From positions 2,356,001 through 2,420,000 of the forward strand of contig NZ_CP139145.1 of assembly GCF_034048115.1 (NCBI RefSeq): 64,000 bases of DNA. Reading direction: 5' to 3'. The notes below the pieces were generated by a model. That model worked only from the letters and a program-made list of their open reading frames with translations, was not told where the DNA came from and made no database searches. This document shows, piece after piece, positions 11,524 through 20,346 of this stretch. Origin of the DNA: Pseudarthrobacter sp. IC2-21 (GTDB lineage: Bacteria > Actinomycetota > Actinomycetes > Actinomycetales > Micrococcaceae). The stretch's first letter is position 1. Each line of letters starts with the position of its first letter. Position numbers and translations under genes: made by a program.

Positions 11524-13215
11524 TCAGGCGTGCAGGCGCGGCGCGTCGAAGAAATCCAGCTCGAATCGGCAGGAGTGCCTGAACGCCTGAAGCATTGCGG
11601 CCTGTTCGTCCGCGGACGCCTTGCTGCCGGCCTCGCCGGCCATCGCGATCGCTTCGCGGGTTGCCTGAGCGAAGTCCTCGTCGGCATAGGTCCGCAACCA
11701 TTCGGCATAGGGATGGGCTTCGGGTGCGCCCGCTGCCAGGAACTGCGCATGCAGGGTCTGGCCCACTTCCGCGTAGAGCCAGAAGCACGGCAGGACTGCC
11801 GCCACCAGCACGGCGTAGCTGCCGGCGGCGGAGGCCGCAAGCAGGTGATCCACGTACGACTTGGTGACCGGGCCCAGGGTGCGCTCCACCGTGCGGGTGC
11901 TGAGCCAGGTGCGATGCAGCTCGGATTCGACCTCGAGGCACTGTTGGGCGGACCTGGCCCAGAACAGCTGGGCGGCCTCCGTAGGCGCCAGCGCGCTGGC
12001 CCGGGCCAGGGCACGGGAATAGCCGTTGAGATAGATGGCATCCTGGGCGAGGTAGTAGGCGAACTGGTCCTCTGCGAGAGTGCCGGCCGCCAGCCCGCGG
12101 ATGAATTCGAGCCGGTAGATGGCGTCCAGGTCGGGGGCCGCCGCCCGGCGAAGGGTCGCAGCGAAATCTTTGCCGGTGAGTTCCGCGGCTGCGGATTGGG
12201 CTGCGGGATCCCCTGCTGCGGATTCAGCCGGAACCGGCGCACCGCCAACAGGTTTCCCGCCGGCCTCAGGCTGGTGGAAATGGTGGAAATGGTTAATTGG
12301 GCCGCTCCCGCTTCCCACCTCCAGCAGCCCGGACGCCTGAAGTGCACCCGCGAGCCAGGGCTTTACCTCCCGCAGTGACGCCTCCCAGTCCCCCAGCCTG
12401 GCCTGCGCCGTGGCCATGGCCGAGGACAGCGAGCAGCCGGTGCCATGGCTGTTGCGGGTGGGAATCCGGTCTCCGGCCACTTCCACCACCGGGCGTGACA
12501 GCAGCCCCCCGGCGTTGACGAGGGCATCCGGGCACGCACCGCCGTCGAGATGGCCCCCCTTGACCAGGATGGTGGCGCCGGTGGCAGCGGCCAGGCGCTT
12601 GCCCTGTTCCAGCGCGGTGGCCCAGCTGTGGGCGCGCGGCGCGGCCACAAGGATCGCCAGTTCGGCGAGGTTGGGCGTGATCAGGTCCGCCAGCGGCAGC
12701 AGGGTCCGCAGGGCAGCCTCCGCGGATTCTTCCAGCAGCCGGTCCCCGCTGGTGGCCACCATGACCGGATCCAGAACAACGACGGCGGGACGCACCTTTT
12801 CGAGCCAGCTGCGGACGGTGTCAATCACCTCCGCGTTGCCCAGCATGCCGATCTTGACGGCGTCGATGGTGATGTCATCACTGATCGCGTCAAGCTGCTG
12901 GCGCAGGAATCCGGCCGGCGGCACGTGGACATCCCGGACTCCCCGGGTGTTCTGCGCGGTCAGGGCGGTGATGGCTGCCATGCCGTAACCGCCCAGGGCG
13001 GCGATGCTCTTGAGGTCGGCCTGGATGCCTGCCCCGCCGGACGGATCCGATCCTGCGATGGACAGCACCCGCGGAGTATGTCGCACCCCCGCCGCCGCCG
13101 AGGATTCCGGTGCAGGGCGCCGGGCAGAACCCTGCGCAGGAGATTGCGTTTCCTGGCTGCTGGAAGATTCTGAGGACGCGGGAGGAAGGACATAGGTCGA
13201 AGCCAAAGGAGACAT
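11524..13215 (-). CDS. ThiD-TenA fusion: HMP(-P) kinase and aminopyrimidine aminohydrolase
   Basis: 563 aa. After ~48 low-complexity residues comes a ThiD domain (about 49-300; VLSIAGSDPSGGAGIQADLK, then NSHGTGCSLSSA as the anion hole). It phosphorylates hydroxymethylpyrimidine for thiamin synthesis. A linker rich in His, Gly and Ala (about 300-345) leads to a TenA/thiaminase II domain (about 346-563). That domain has YLAQDAIYLNGYSRAL and the active-site cysteine in LPCFWLYAEVG; it salvages pyrimidine from degraded thiamin. A TPP riboswitch lies directly upstream. The ATG at 13215 sits inside the riboswitch 3' end with almost no spacing from GAAGGG; the TTG at 13206 (codon 4) is 8 bases from that GAAGGG and may be the true start. 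Confidence 0.93.
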   Translation of the reverse strand: MSPLASTYVLPPASSESSSSQETQSPAQGSARRPAPESSAAAGVRHTPRVLSIAGSDPSGGAGIQADLKSIAALGGYGMAAITALTAQNTRGVRDVHVPPAGFLRQQLDAISDDITIDAVKIGMLGNAEVIDTVRSWLEKVRPAVVVLDPVMVATSGDRLLEESAEAALRTLLPLADLITPNLAELAILVAAPRAHSWATALEQGKRLAAATGATILVKGGHLDGGACPDALVNAGGLLSRPVVEVAGDRIPTRNSHGTGCSLSSAMATAQARLGDWEASLREVKPWLAGALQASGLLEVGSGSGPINHFHHFHQPEAGGKPVGGAPVPAESAAGDPAAQSAAAELTGKDFAATLRRAAAPDLDAIYRLEFIRGLAAGTLAEDQFAYYLAQDAIYLNGYSRALARASALAPTEAAQLFWARSAQQCLEVESELHRTWLSTRTVERTLGPVTKSYVDHLLAASAAGSYAVLVAAVLPCFWLYAEVGQTLHAQFLAAGAPEAHPYAEWLRTYADEDFAQATREAIAMAGEAGSKASADEQAAMLQAFRHSCRFELDFFDAPRLHA

Positions 13216-13297
13216 CCCTTCGCCGGTACTAACCGGACAGGTTCAACGGGTGTGGATCTCAGCCGGCCCTTTGCGCGGCACCCCGTGTCAGTAACCC
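13212..13297 (-). promoter_or_regulatory. TPP riboswitch (THI element)
   Basis: On the minus strand the conserved blocks occur in order: ACGGGGTGCC, GGCTGAGATC, ACACCCGTTGAACCTG, GGTTAGTACCGGCGAAGGGA. They match the TPP aptamer core, including the CUGAGA pyrimidine-binding loop. A short outer helix can form between GACA (13289-13286) and TGTC (13214-13211), which includes part of the annotated ATG. The position, immediately upstream of thiD-tenA, fits repression by thiamin pyrophosphate at the translation step. Confidence 0.95.
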
Positions 13298-13344
13298 ACC
13301 CTAGCGTTTACCCGCGTTTGCCGCCTCACATGAAGCCGAAACGG

Positions 13345-13387
13345 CGGAAGCCCGCACCGCCCCGGAAAAGGGCTGTGCGGGCTTCCG
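13345..13387 (-). terminator. Hairpin downstream of rne
   Basis: A 13-bp perfect stem (CGGAAGCCCGCAC with GTGCGGGCTTCCG) around a 17-base loop, 22 bp past the rne stop. The following minus-strand sequence CCGTTTCGG is only weakly T-rich. It separates rne from the TPP riboswitch leader. Confidence 0.7.
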
Positions 13388-13409
13388 TGGAGGTGTCCAA
13401 GCCAACGGG

Positions 13410-16400
13410 TCAGAGTTCCGAAGCGGGTACTCCTACGCCGAGGATAATCGGCGCGTTGGTTTCTTTCGGCGCAGCCGCCGCACGGGCTTCGGTGCGCTCC
13501 GGCGCCTTGGCAGCATGCGTATGACCGGCACTGGCGACCTGAACGGCTTCGTGATGCTCCACCGTGGTGGCGTTGGCTGCGCCCTGGGCTCGGCTCGCGC
13601 TCCGGTTCCGCCGCGGACGGCGGGCCCGGGGCTGCTCGGTGTGGTCGGAATAGTCCTTCTCCGCCACGGCGGGAGCCTGGGCAGGCGCCTGGGCCTGGGC
13701 CTGGGCAGGTGCCTGGGCCTGGGCCTGGGCGGGAGCCTCGGCAGGCGCCTGCCGGGCAGGCTCGGCGGGGGCAGCCGGGGCCGGTTCGCCAAGCTTGGCG
13801 AACGCCTCCGCCAGGCGGTCCAGGGTCAGCGCCGGAGCCTGGGGCTGTTCCTCGTGATGCTCCACGAACGGCAGCACCACCTGCTCGCCGCCGAACGTGA
13901 GGACCGCGGCAGGGCGGCCGGTGCTGTCCGTTTCGGACGGATGTGCCGGCGTCGAAGCAGGGGTTGCCGTGCCGGGGGTGCTGCCGGCAGCGCCATGGGC
14001 TACTTCCTCGTCGTGCAGGTGGGCGGCGTGTGCAGCGGCCGCGATGTTGGCCAGGGCCACCCTTGTCGCTTCAGCCTTGGCATGGCGTTCGGCATCTGTC
14101 GGATCAGGGTGGACCGTGTGGATCTGCACGGGAGCTGCCGGCGCTACGTCCAGCGGCTGGCCGCCGCGGCCGCGGCGGCGCTTCCGGTCGGTCCGGGCGC
14201 CCTGCTGGGCTTCCGGGCGGGCGTCGTTGCGCTGGTTGTCCGGCCGCTGTGTGTCCGGCCGGGTGTCCGCCCGCTGCACGTGGTGCTCGGCGGCGACGGT
14301 GTTGGCGCGGCGGTGCTCCACAGGATCGTCGTGGGTGACAATTCCGCGGCCGGCGCAGGCCTCGCACTGTTCCCCGAAGACTTCCAGAAGACCGGTGCCC
14401 ATGCGCTTGCGCGTCATCTGCACCAGACCCAGCGAAGTCACCTCAGCCACCTGATGCTTGGTGCGGTCACGGCCCAGGCATTCCACCATGCGGCGGAGCA
14501 CGAGGTCGCGGTTGGACTCAAGGACCATGTCGATGAAGTCGATGACAATGATGCCGCCGATGTCCCGGAGCCGGAGCTGCCGGACCACTTCTTCGGCCGC
14601 TTCGAGGTTGTTCTTGGTGACGGTTTCCTCGAGGTTGCCGCCGCTGCCGGTGAACTTTCCGGTGTTGACGTCCACCACGGTCATGGCTTCGGTCCGGTCG
14701 ATGACCAGCGAGCCGCCGGAGGGCAGGAAGACCTTGCGTTCGAGTGCTTTGTGGATCTGCTCGTCGATCCGCCAGGCCGAGAAGATGTCCTGGTCCTTGG
14801 TCCACTTTTCCAGCCGGCCCACCAGGTCCGGGGCCACGTAGGTTACGTAGGCCTCGATGGTGTCCCAGGCCTCTTCACCGGAGACGATCAGCTTCGAGAA
14901 GTCCTCGTTGAAGACGTCACGGACCACCTTGATGGTGAGGTCCGGTTCGCCGTACAGCAGTTCGGGGGCGAGGATCTTGGTGGAGGTGGACTGGCTTTCA
15001 ATGCCCTCCCACTGTGCACGCAGGCGGTTGATGTCATGTGTGAGTTCCTCTTCAGAGGCACCCTCCGCGGCGGTGCGGACGATCACACCGGCGTGCTCAG
15101 GCAAACGGTCCTTGAGGATGCGCTTGAGGCGGTTGCGTTCGACGTCGGGCAGTTTGCGGGAGATGCCCGTCATGGAGCCGCCCGGGACGTAGACCAGGTA
15201 ACGGCCCGGGAGGGAGATCTGGCTGGTCAGCCGGGCACCCTTGTGTCCCACGGGGTCCTTGGTCACCTGGACCAGGACGGTGTCCCCTGACTTGAGCGCA
15301 TTTTCGATCCGGCGCTGCTTGCCTTCGAGGTTAACCGCGTCCCAGTTCACTTCACCGGCGTACAGCACGGCGTTGCGGCCGCGACCGATGTCAACGAATG
15401 CTGCTTCCATGGAGGGCAGGACGTTCTGCACCTTGCCGAGGTAGACGTTGCCGATCAGGGAGTCCTGCTGGGTCTTGGAGACAAAGTGCTCCGCCAGGAC
15501 GCCGTCCTCGAGGACACCGATCTGGATTCTGTCGTCGCGCTGGCGGACGATCATCTGACGGTCCACGGATTCGCGGCGGGCCAGGAACTCGGCCTCGGTG
15601 ATCACGGTCCTGCGGCGGCCGGTGTCGCGGGATTCGCGGCGGCGCTGCTTCTTGGCTTCGAGCCGGGTGGAGCCCTTCACACTGGTCACGCGGTTGTTGA
15701 CCGGCGCTTCGGTAACTGCCCGCGGAGCCCGTACCCGGGTCACCGTGTTGGGCGGATCGTCGTCTCCGCCCCCGGTCAGCTCCAGGTCCTGGTCGCCACG
15801 GCGGCGGCGGCGGCGACGGCGGGAGGTCACACCTTCGTCGTTCTGGACGGCGGTTTCGTCGTCGTCGTCACCGGCACCGTCCTCGGCGCCTTCGGAACCA
15901 TCGGTGTCGGCCCCGGCCTCGGTATCACCGGCGCGGCTGCGGCCTCGGCGGCCGCGGCTGCGGCGACGCCGGCGGCCGTTGGCGTCATCGCCTTCGCCCT
16001 CTTCGGCGTCGTCCTCTTCCGCCTCTTCCACCGCTGCCGGAACAGGGCGGACGACGGCGGTCAGGTCCGGTGCCTGGAACAGGACCGATGTGGCTGAGCC
16101 CGGTTCCAGGAACAGCGAACCAAACGGGCTGGGCGGCTCTTCGGCCGGAGCAGCAGGTGCGGTCACAGCAGCCGCGGTTTCCGCGGCAGGGGTTACAGCG
16201 GCCGGGGTTACAGCGGCAGGTGCGGCAGCAGGCGTTGTGGCGGGGGCAGCGGCGCCAGGCGCGTCCTGCGCTTCGGCGGCGGGGGTGCCAGCGGCTGCCG
16301 GTTCTGCCGGCACGGCGGCGGCTTCCGGTGCTGAAACGTTCGGCGCGGAGGTCTTTCGGGTGGCTACCCGACGGCGGCGGACCGGCTTCGTGTCGGCGTC

Positions 16401-16757
16401 CGCCGGCTCGGAAGCCGCGGGGCCGGCCGTGGCAGGCGCCGCTTCCCCTTCTGCGGCGGGGGGTTCAGTGTTCTCCACGGCGAAGGCAGGCAGCGGTTCC
16501 GCGGCTTCGGGCTTCTTGCGGGCGCGGGTCCGGCGGACGGGGGCCTTGGTGTCCGCGGCAGCCTCAACGACGGCAACTGACTCCAGGACCGCGGCCGTCT
16601 CAGCGTCGGTATCGGTCAGGGACGGCTCAGTGGCGGATGTTGCGACAGCCGCCTTCGGGGCTGCTTTGCGGCGGGTTCGGGGAGCCTTCGGCGCCACCTC
16701 GGGAGTTTCAGGAGTCCCTGTTTCAGCATTAACGGCTGGTACGTGTTCATTTTCCAT
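13410..16757 (-). CDS. rne: Rne/Rng family endoribonuclease (RNase E/G)
   Basis: 1115 aa. This is an endonuclease for rRNA and mRNA processing. The catalytic half lies in the middle (about residues 395-860): an S1 RNA-binding segment (GNVYLGKVQNVLPSMEAAFV near 436), DNase-I-like catalytic residues in GGIIVIDFIDM (near 737) and the zinc-link CEACAGRG (near 799). Long Ala/Pro/Glu-rich, acidic and Arg-rich arms flank it on both sides, the actinobacterial layout where the scaffold is split to both ends. Arg/Lys tracts near 270 and 310 may bind RNA. The start follows AGGGGCAGGAG. The C-terminal arm contains a DNA tandem duplication (13681-13728). Confidence 0.95.
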   Translation of the reverse strand: MENEHVPAVNAETGTPETPEVAPKAPRTRRKAAPKAAVATSATEPSLTDTDAETAAVLESVAVVEAAADTKAPVRRTRARKKPEAAEPLPAFAVENTEPPAAEGEAAPATAGPAASEPADADTKPVRRRRVATRKTSAPNVSAPEAAAVPAEPAAAGTPAAEAQDAPGAAAPATTPAAAPAAVTPAAVTPAAETAAAVTAPAAPAEEPPSPFGSLFLEPGSATSVLFQAPDLTAVVRPVPAAVEEAEEDDAEEGEGDDANGRRRRRSRGRRGRSRAGDTEAGADTDGSEGAEDGAGDDDDETAVQNDEGVTSRRRRRRRRGDQDLELTGGGDDDPPNTVTRVRAPRAVTEAPVNNRVTSVKGSTRLEAKKQRRRESRDTGRRRTVITEAEFLARRESVDRQMIVRQRDDRIQIGVLEDGVLAEHFVSKTQQDSLIGNVYLGKVQNVLPSMEAAFVDIGRGRNAVLYAGEVNWDAVNLEGKQRRIENALKSGDTVLVQVTKDPVGHKGARLTSQISLPGRYLVYVPGGSMTGISRKLPDVERNRLKRILKDRLPEHAGVIVRTAAEGASEEELTHDINRLRAQWEGIESQSTSTKILAPELLYGEPDLTIKVVRDVFNEDFSKLIVSGEEAWDTIEAYVTYVAPDLVGRLEKWTKDQDIFSAWRIDEQIHKALERKVFLPSGGSLVIDRTEAMTVVDVNTGKFTGSGGNLEETVTKNNLEAAEEVVRQLRLRDIGGIIVIDFIDMVLESNRDLVLRRMVECLGRDRTKHQVAEVTSLGLVQMTRKRMGTGLLEVFGEQCEACAGRGIVTHDDPVEHRRANTVAAEHHVQRADTRPDTQRPDNQRNDARPEAQQGARTDRKRRRGRGGQPLDVAPAAPVQIHTVHPDPTDAERHAKAEATRVALANIAAAAHAAHLHDEEVAHGAAGSTPGTATPASTPAHPSETDSTGRPAAVLTFGGEQVVLPFVEHHEEQPQAPALTLDRLAEAFAKLGEPAPAAPAEPARQAPAEAPAQAQAQAPAQAQAQAPAQAPAVAEKDYSDHTEQPRARRPRRNRSASRAQGAANATTVEHHEAVQVASAGHTHAAKAPERTEARAAAAPKETNAPIILGVGVPASEL
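13681..13728. repeat. 24-bp tandem duplication inside rne
   Basis: Two adjacent 24-base units (13681-13704, 13705-13728) differ at one position. They begin GCAGGCGCCTGGGCC or GCAGGTGCCTGGGCC and encode alternating Ala/Gln/Pro in the C-terminal arm of the RNase. The unit length is a multiple of three, so copy-number change would not shift the frame. Confidence 0.9.
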
Positions 16758-17255
16758 ATGTAGCTACACTCCTGCCCCTGATGTGCCGCCACATCCGGCA
16801 CCCAATGGGGCACATATTGTCAAAACCCGCAGGCGTTGACAGAAGTCAAGTGGATACTCCCAGGTTCGCACCGGCAATGGGGTGCGGCAGCCCGTGGGAG
16901 CCGTCGGCTGTGTCCTGAAACCCGTTGTTCTACACGCCACAACCAGGTGCCGACCAATGGAATTGCGGGAGGCCGGATCAGAGAATCCAAAGCCTGCCCT
17001 GCTCATCATTGGCGGTCTTGAAACAAGCCACCGGACCGGAGTCCGAATGTGGGTCGGCCTCCAGCCATGTTCATTCTCTCACACCCCGGCCCCGGGACTG
17101 CGGAAGCGCGGTCAACGAATCCGCTCCGGAGAGCCGGGCTGCCAGGGCGGCTGAGGTGCGGTGCTGGCCGAGCCGCCCTATTTGCTGAGGGGTGTGTTCA
17201 GCCGCCGGCGTTACAATCGGGCTAGGAGCACCCGAAACAAAGGACGCCAGACACC
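16758..17255. other. 498-bp divergent intergenic region between rne and the VKOR gene
   Basis: No supported gene; short open frames here lack family similarity and have poor codon use. It must contain the rne promoter and 5' leader (minus) and the VKOR promoter (plus). Long rne leaders are common and often control the enzyme's own mRNA, but no specific structure is identified here. Confidence 0.6.
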
Positions 17256-17960
17256 ATGCCCAGTATGTCCCCGCACGGTACCGACACCACGCCTGCTTCC
17301 CGCACGGTCGGGGCCTCCCCCGCTGGAACACCTTCCAGCGAGGTGGCGGAGAGGACGGCACCCGGCCTGCCGCGCATGACCCGCAACCGGCCTTTCGGCT
17401 GGCTGATGGTGATCACGGGCATCATCGGCTGGCTTGCCTCGGGAACCCTGGTCCTGGAAAAGCTCGAAGTCCTCAAGGATCCCAACCACGTCACAGTGTG
17501 CGACGTGAATCCTTGGATTTCCTGCGGCCAGGTGATGCAGACCTGGCAGAGCGCGGTGTTCGGGTTCCCCAACATGTTCATCGGCATTGTGGCTTTCGCC
17601 GTCATCATCACCGCGGGCATGGCCCTGCTGTCCGGCGCCACGTTTGCCCGCTGGTACTGGGTGGGGCTTCAGGCCGGCGTCACCCTGGGTTTCGCGTTTG
17701 TGGTGTGGCTGTGGTCCCAGGCGCTGTACTCGATCCACATCCTGTGCCCGTTCTGCATGATCGTCTGGGCGGCCATGATCCCGCTGTTCGTCTGGGTCAC
17801 CATCAGGAATATTAGCCACGGCGTGATCCCCATGCCCTCAGGCGCGGCCAAGGTCCTGGGCGATTCGGGCTGGATCATCACGGCGCTGCTCTATGTCGCC
17901 GTCATCGCCACCATCTTCTTCGCCTTTATTCAAGTGTTCGCGGGCACGTCCGGCTTCTAG
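17256..17960 (+). CDS. Vitamin K epoxide reductase (VKOR) family membrane oxidoreductase
   Basis: 234 aa. It probably reoxidises a periplasm-facing thiol-disulphide partner (DsbA-like) and passes electrons to menaquinone, the role of actinobacterial VKOR. After a ~45-residue Ser/Thr/Pro-rich N-terminus come about five membrane helices. The loop cysteine pair is in CDVNPWISC (about 82-90), and the quinone-side active pair is CPFC (about 163-166). No fused thioredoxin domain is present. The start is supported by AAAGGA 11 bp upstream; a second ATG three codons later is also possible. Confidence 0.93.
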   Translation: MPSMSPHGTDTTPASRTVGASPAGTPSSEVAERTAPGLPRMTRNRPFGWLMVITGIIGWLASGTLVLEKLEVLKDPNHVTVCDVNPWISCGQVMQTWQSAVFGFPNMFIGIVAFAVIITAGMALLSGATFARWYWVGLQAGVTLGFAFVVWLWSQALYSIHILCPFCMIVWAAMIPLFVWVTIRNISHGVIPMPSGAAKVLGDSGWIITALLYVAVIATIFFAFIQVFAGTSGF

Positions 17961-17970
17961 CACACACAGA

Positions 17971-18006
17971 GAAAAGCCCCCGTTTCCGAAGAAACGGGGG
18001 CTTTTC
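17971..18006. terminator. Strong bidirectional terminator between VKOR gene and ndk
   Basis: A perfect 16-bp stem GAAAAGCCCCCGTTTC with GAAACGGGGGCTTTTC and loop CGAA. The T-rich base of the stem reads TTTTCTGTGTG on plus and TTTTCTCTGTG on minus. It lies between convergent genes. Confidence 0.93.
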
Positions 18007-18078
18007 TGTGTGCGCGGGGCGGGGTCACTTGGTGCCCGATGGACAGCCCGGAGCGGGCTTTAAGAGACCCCGCGTTCC

Positions 18079-18498
18079 CTAGCCCTGAAACCAGATCTTG
18101 ATTTCGCGTTCGGCCGAGTCCACGGAGTCGGAGCCGTGAACCAGGTTCTGCTGGACCTTCAGGCCCCAGTCGCGGCCGAAGTCGCCACGGATGGTCCCGG
18201 GGGCAGCCGTGGTGGGGTCGGTGGTTCCGGCGAGGGACCGGAAGCCTTCAATGACGCGGTGGCCTTCGAAGATCGCGGCCACTACCGGGCCGCTCAGCAT
18301 GAATTCCACAAGGGGCTCGTAGAACGGCTTGCCCACGTGCTCTTCGTAGTGCTGCTCCAGGAGTTCGCGGCTGGCGTCAACTTTTTTCAGCTCGGCGAGG
18401 GTGTACCCCTTGGCCTCAATGCGGCTCAGGATAGCGCCGCTGAGGTTGCGGGCCACGCCGTCGGGCTTGATCAAAACGAGGGTGCGCTCAATGCTCAC
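18079..18498 (-). CDS. ndk: Nucleoside diphosphate kinase
   Basis: 139 aa. It balances NTP pools by phosphate transfer from ATP to NDPs. The phosphohistidine is in the signature [15 protein letters not shown] (His near 117). [15 protein letters not shown] at the N-terminus is canonical. Full family length. It is the last gene of the ileS-folC-DUF4233-ndk run and is closed by the terminator at 17971. Confidence 0.98.
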   Translation of the reverse strand: MSIERTLVLIKPDGVARNLSGAILSRIEAKGYTLAELKKVDASRELLEQHYEEHVGKPFYEPLVEFMLSGPVVAAIFEGHRVIEGFRSLAGTTDPTTAAPGTIRGDFGRDWGLKVQQNLVHGSDSVDSAEREIKIWFQG

Positions 18499-18535
18499 AG
18501 TTGCTCCAATGCGTTTGGGGGGTTTCGGGACAAGT

Positions 18536-18982
18536 CTACGAGGCCGGCGGGGTGTCCCCGTGCGCGGCGTTCCATTCAGCCTGCTCGCGTTCGCGCTGCG
18601 CGGACTCCGAGTCGATCCTGATCCCGGTGCGGATCCCGTACCACCAAGCCAGGCCGAACAGTGCGCCCACCAGGAACATCATCGGCTCCACGATTCCGGT
18701 GAGGATCAGCACGATCTGAAGGATCCAGCCCAGTGCCACTCCCCACGGCTTGGAGAGCACCGCACAGGCGAATACCATGACCAGGCTGAGCGCAATGCCG
18801 GTCCCCAGAATCAGGGCCGGCGGGAATTCACCGCGCCTGAGTCCGAAGACGGCAAGGGTGGCAAAAAAGACCACAAAAGCTTCGAGCAGCAGGACCGTGG
18901 AGGCGAACATCACCTTGGTGGAACGCCGCTTTTTGGGCATCCCCGGACGCCATTCACGTTGTGCCTTGGTCAGCTTTGCCAC
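18536..18982 (-). CDS. DUF4233 family membrane protein
   Basis: 148 aa with four predicted membrane helices: [60 protein letters not shown] and [16 protein letters not shown] basic N-terminus and a charged C-terminal tail flank them. The DUF4233 family is typically found directly after folC in actinobacteria, as here (2-bp gap). No function is established. Confidence 0.85.
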   Translation of the reverse strand: MAKLTKAQREWRPGMPKKRRSTKVMFASTVLLLEAFVVFFATLAVFGLRRGEFPPALILGTGIALSLVMVFACAVLSKPWGVALGWILQIVLILTGIVEPMMFLVGALFGLAWWYGIRTGIRIDSESAQREREQAEWNAAHGDTPPAS

Positions 18983-18984
18983 GG

Positions 18985-20343
18985 CTAGGCCTCCGTCTTT
19001 CCAAGCAGGATCCGGGCCTCGGCCACCAGGGTGATCGAACCGGTCACCAGGACGCCGCCGGACAGGTCATCGTTGGCTTCAGCACGTTCCACAGCCCACT
19101 CCAGGGCGTCGTCGAGCTTCTCCGCAATGTGGATGTTGTCCTCGCCAAACCCCAGTTCCACGGCCAGTTCCGCCAGCTCCGCCGCCGGGACAGCGCGCGG
19201 GGAGTTGGACTGCGTGAAGCAGTATTCCTCCGCCAGGCCGCCCAGGGATTCCTTGAGCTGGCGCAGGATCTCCTCGGCGTCCTTCTCCTTCAGCACCCCT
19301 ACCACCGGGACAAGCCGGGTGAAGGTGAAGGCTTCCTGGATTGCTTCGGCGGAGACTTTGATGCCGTCCGGGTTGTGGGCTGCATCCACAATGATGGTGG
19401 GTGCGGTCCGGACAACCTCCAGCCGGCCCGGCGAGGTGACGGACGCGAAGGCTTCCTGCAGCACTTCTGGGTCCAATTCCTTCTCGCCGCCGAAGAAGGC
19501 TTCGAGCGCTGCCACGGCCACCGCGGCGTTCTGGGCCTGATGCGCGCCGTGCAGCGGCAACAACAGGTCCGGGTACCGGCCGGCGATGCCCTGGATGCTG
19601 ACTACCTGCCCGCCCACGGCAACGGTCCGTGACTCGACGCCGAATTCGACGCCTTCGAAGCGGAACGGCACCCCTACGTCCTTGGCCTTTTCAAGCAGCA
19701 CCTGGGCAGCGTCAACAGGCTGTGCGGCGCTGACGAGGTAGCCGCCGGGTTTGATGATGCCGGCCTTTTCGTAGGCGATGTCTTCGGTGGTGTCGCCCAG
19801 CAGGTCCGTGTGGTCCAGCGAGATGGGCGTGATCACCGAGACCTGTCCGTCGCCCACGTTGGTGGCGTCGGTGATGCCGCCGAGGCCCACCTCGATGACG
19901 GCAACGTTAACCGGCTGGTCAGCGAAGATGGCGAAGCCCAGAATGGTCAGGCACTCAAAATAGGTCAGCCGGGGCTCCCCTTCGGCCTCCAGCTCGGAAT
20001 CGACAATCTGCAGGTAGGGCCGGATCTCATCCCAGATGCGGACGAATGTTTCGTCGCTGACGGGGTGGCCGTCGATGCTGATGCGCTCGGTGACCTTGGA
20101 CAGGTGCGGGCTGGTGTAGCGGCCGGTGCTCAGGCCGTGGGCACGCAGCCCGGCTTCGATCATCCGGGCCGTGGAGGTCTTGCCATTGGTACCGGTGACG
20201 TGGATGATCGGGTACGCCTTGTTGGGCTCGCCCAGAACGTCCATGGCCCGGAACAGGGGCGCCAGCCGCGGCTCCATCTTGTTTTCGGGCGCACGCCCCA
20301 GCAGCTCGGCGTAGACGCTTTCTACGGAAAATTCGTCAGTCAT
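18985..20343 (-). CDS. folC: Folylpolyglutamate synthase / dihydrofolate synthase
   Basis: 452 aa. It adds glutamate to dihydropteroate and to folates using ATP. The Mur-ligase type P-loop VTGTNGKTSTARMI is near residue 51, ALEVGLGG is seen as VIEVGLGGITDATNV, and SLDHTDLLGDTTEDIAYEKAGI is the conserved central motif. Length fits the bacterial family. It sits 3 bp after ileS and 2 bp before the DUF4233 gene, so one transcript is near certain. Confidence 0.97.
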   Translation of the reverse strand: MTDEFSVESVYAELLGRAPENKMEPRLAPLFRAMDVLGEPNKAYPIIHVTGTNGKTSTARMIEAGLRAHGLSTGRYTSPHLSKVTERISIDGHPVSDETFVRIWDEIRPYLQIVDSELEAEGEPRLTYFECLTILGFAIFADQPVNVAVIEVGLGGITDATNVGDGQVSVITPISLDHTDLLGDTTEDIAYEKAGIIKPGGYLVSAAQPVDAAQVLLEKAKDVGVPFRFEGVEFGVESRTVAVGGQVVSIQGIAGRYPDLLLPLHGAHQAQNAAVAVAALEAFFGGEKELDPEVLQEAFASVTSPGRLEVVRTAPTIIVDAAHNPDGIKVSAEAIQEAFTFTRLVPVVGVLKEKDAEEILRQLKESLGGLAEEYCFTQSNSPRAVPAAELAELAVELGFGEDNIHIAEKLDDALEWAVERAEANDDLSGGVLVTGSITLVAEARILLGKTEA

Positions 20344-20346
20344 GGC

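Noticed and set aside
13676..13740. Repeats in rne considered as a CRISPR-like array
   Set aside because: The units are contiguous with no spacers, lie within a coding frame and encode Ala/Gln/Pro; no cas genes are in the window.
15598..16839. Open frames on plus opposite the rne N-terminal arm
   Set aside because: Ser/Arg/Ala/Gly-rich translations result from the low-complexity Ala/Glu/Pro arm on the other strand.
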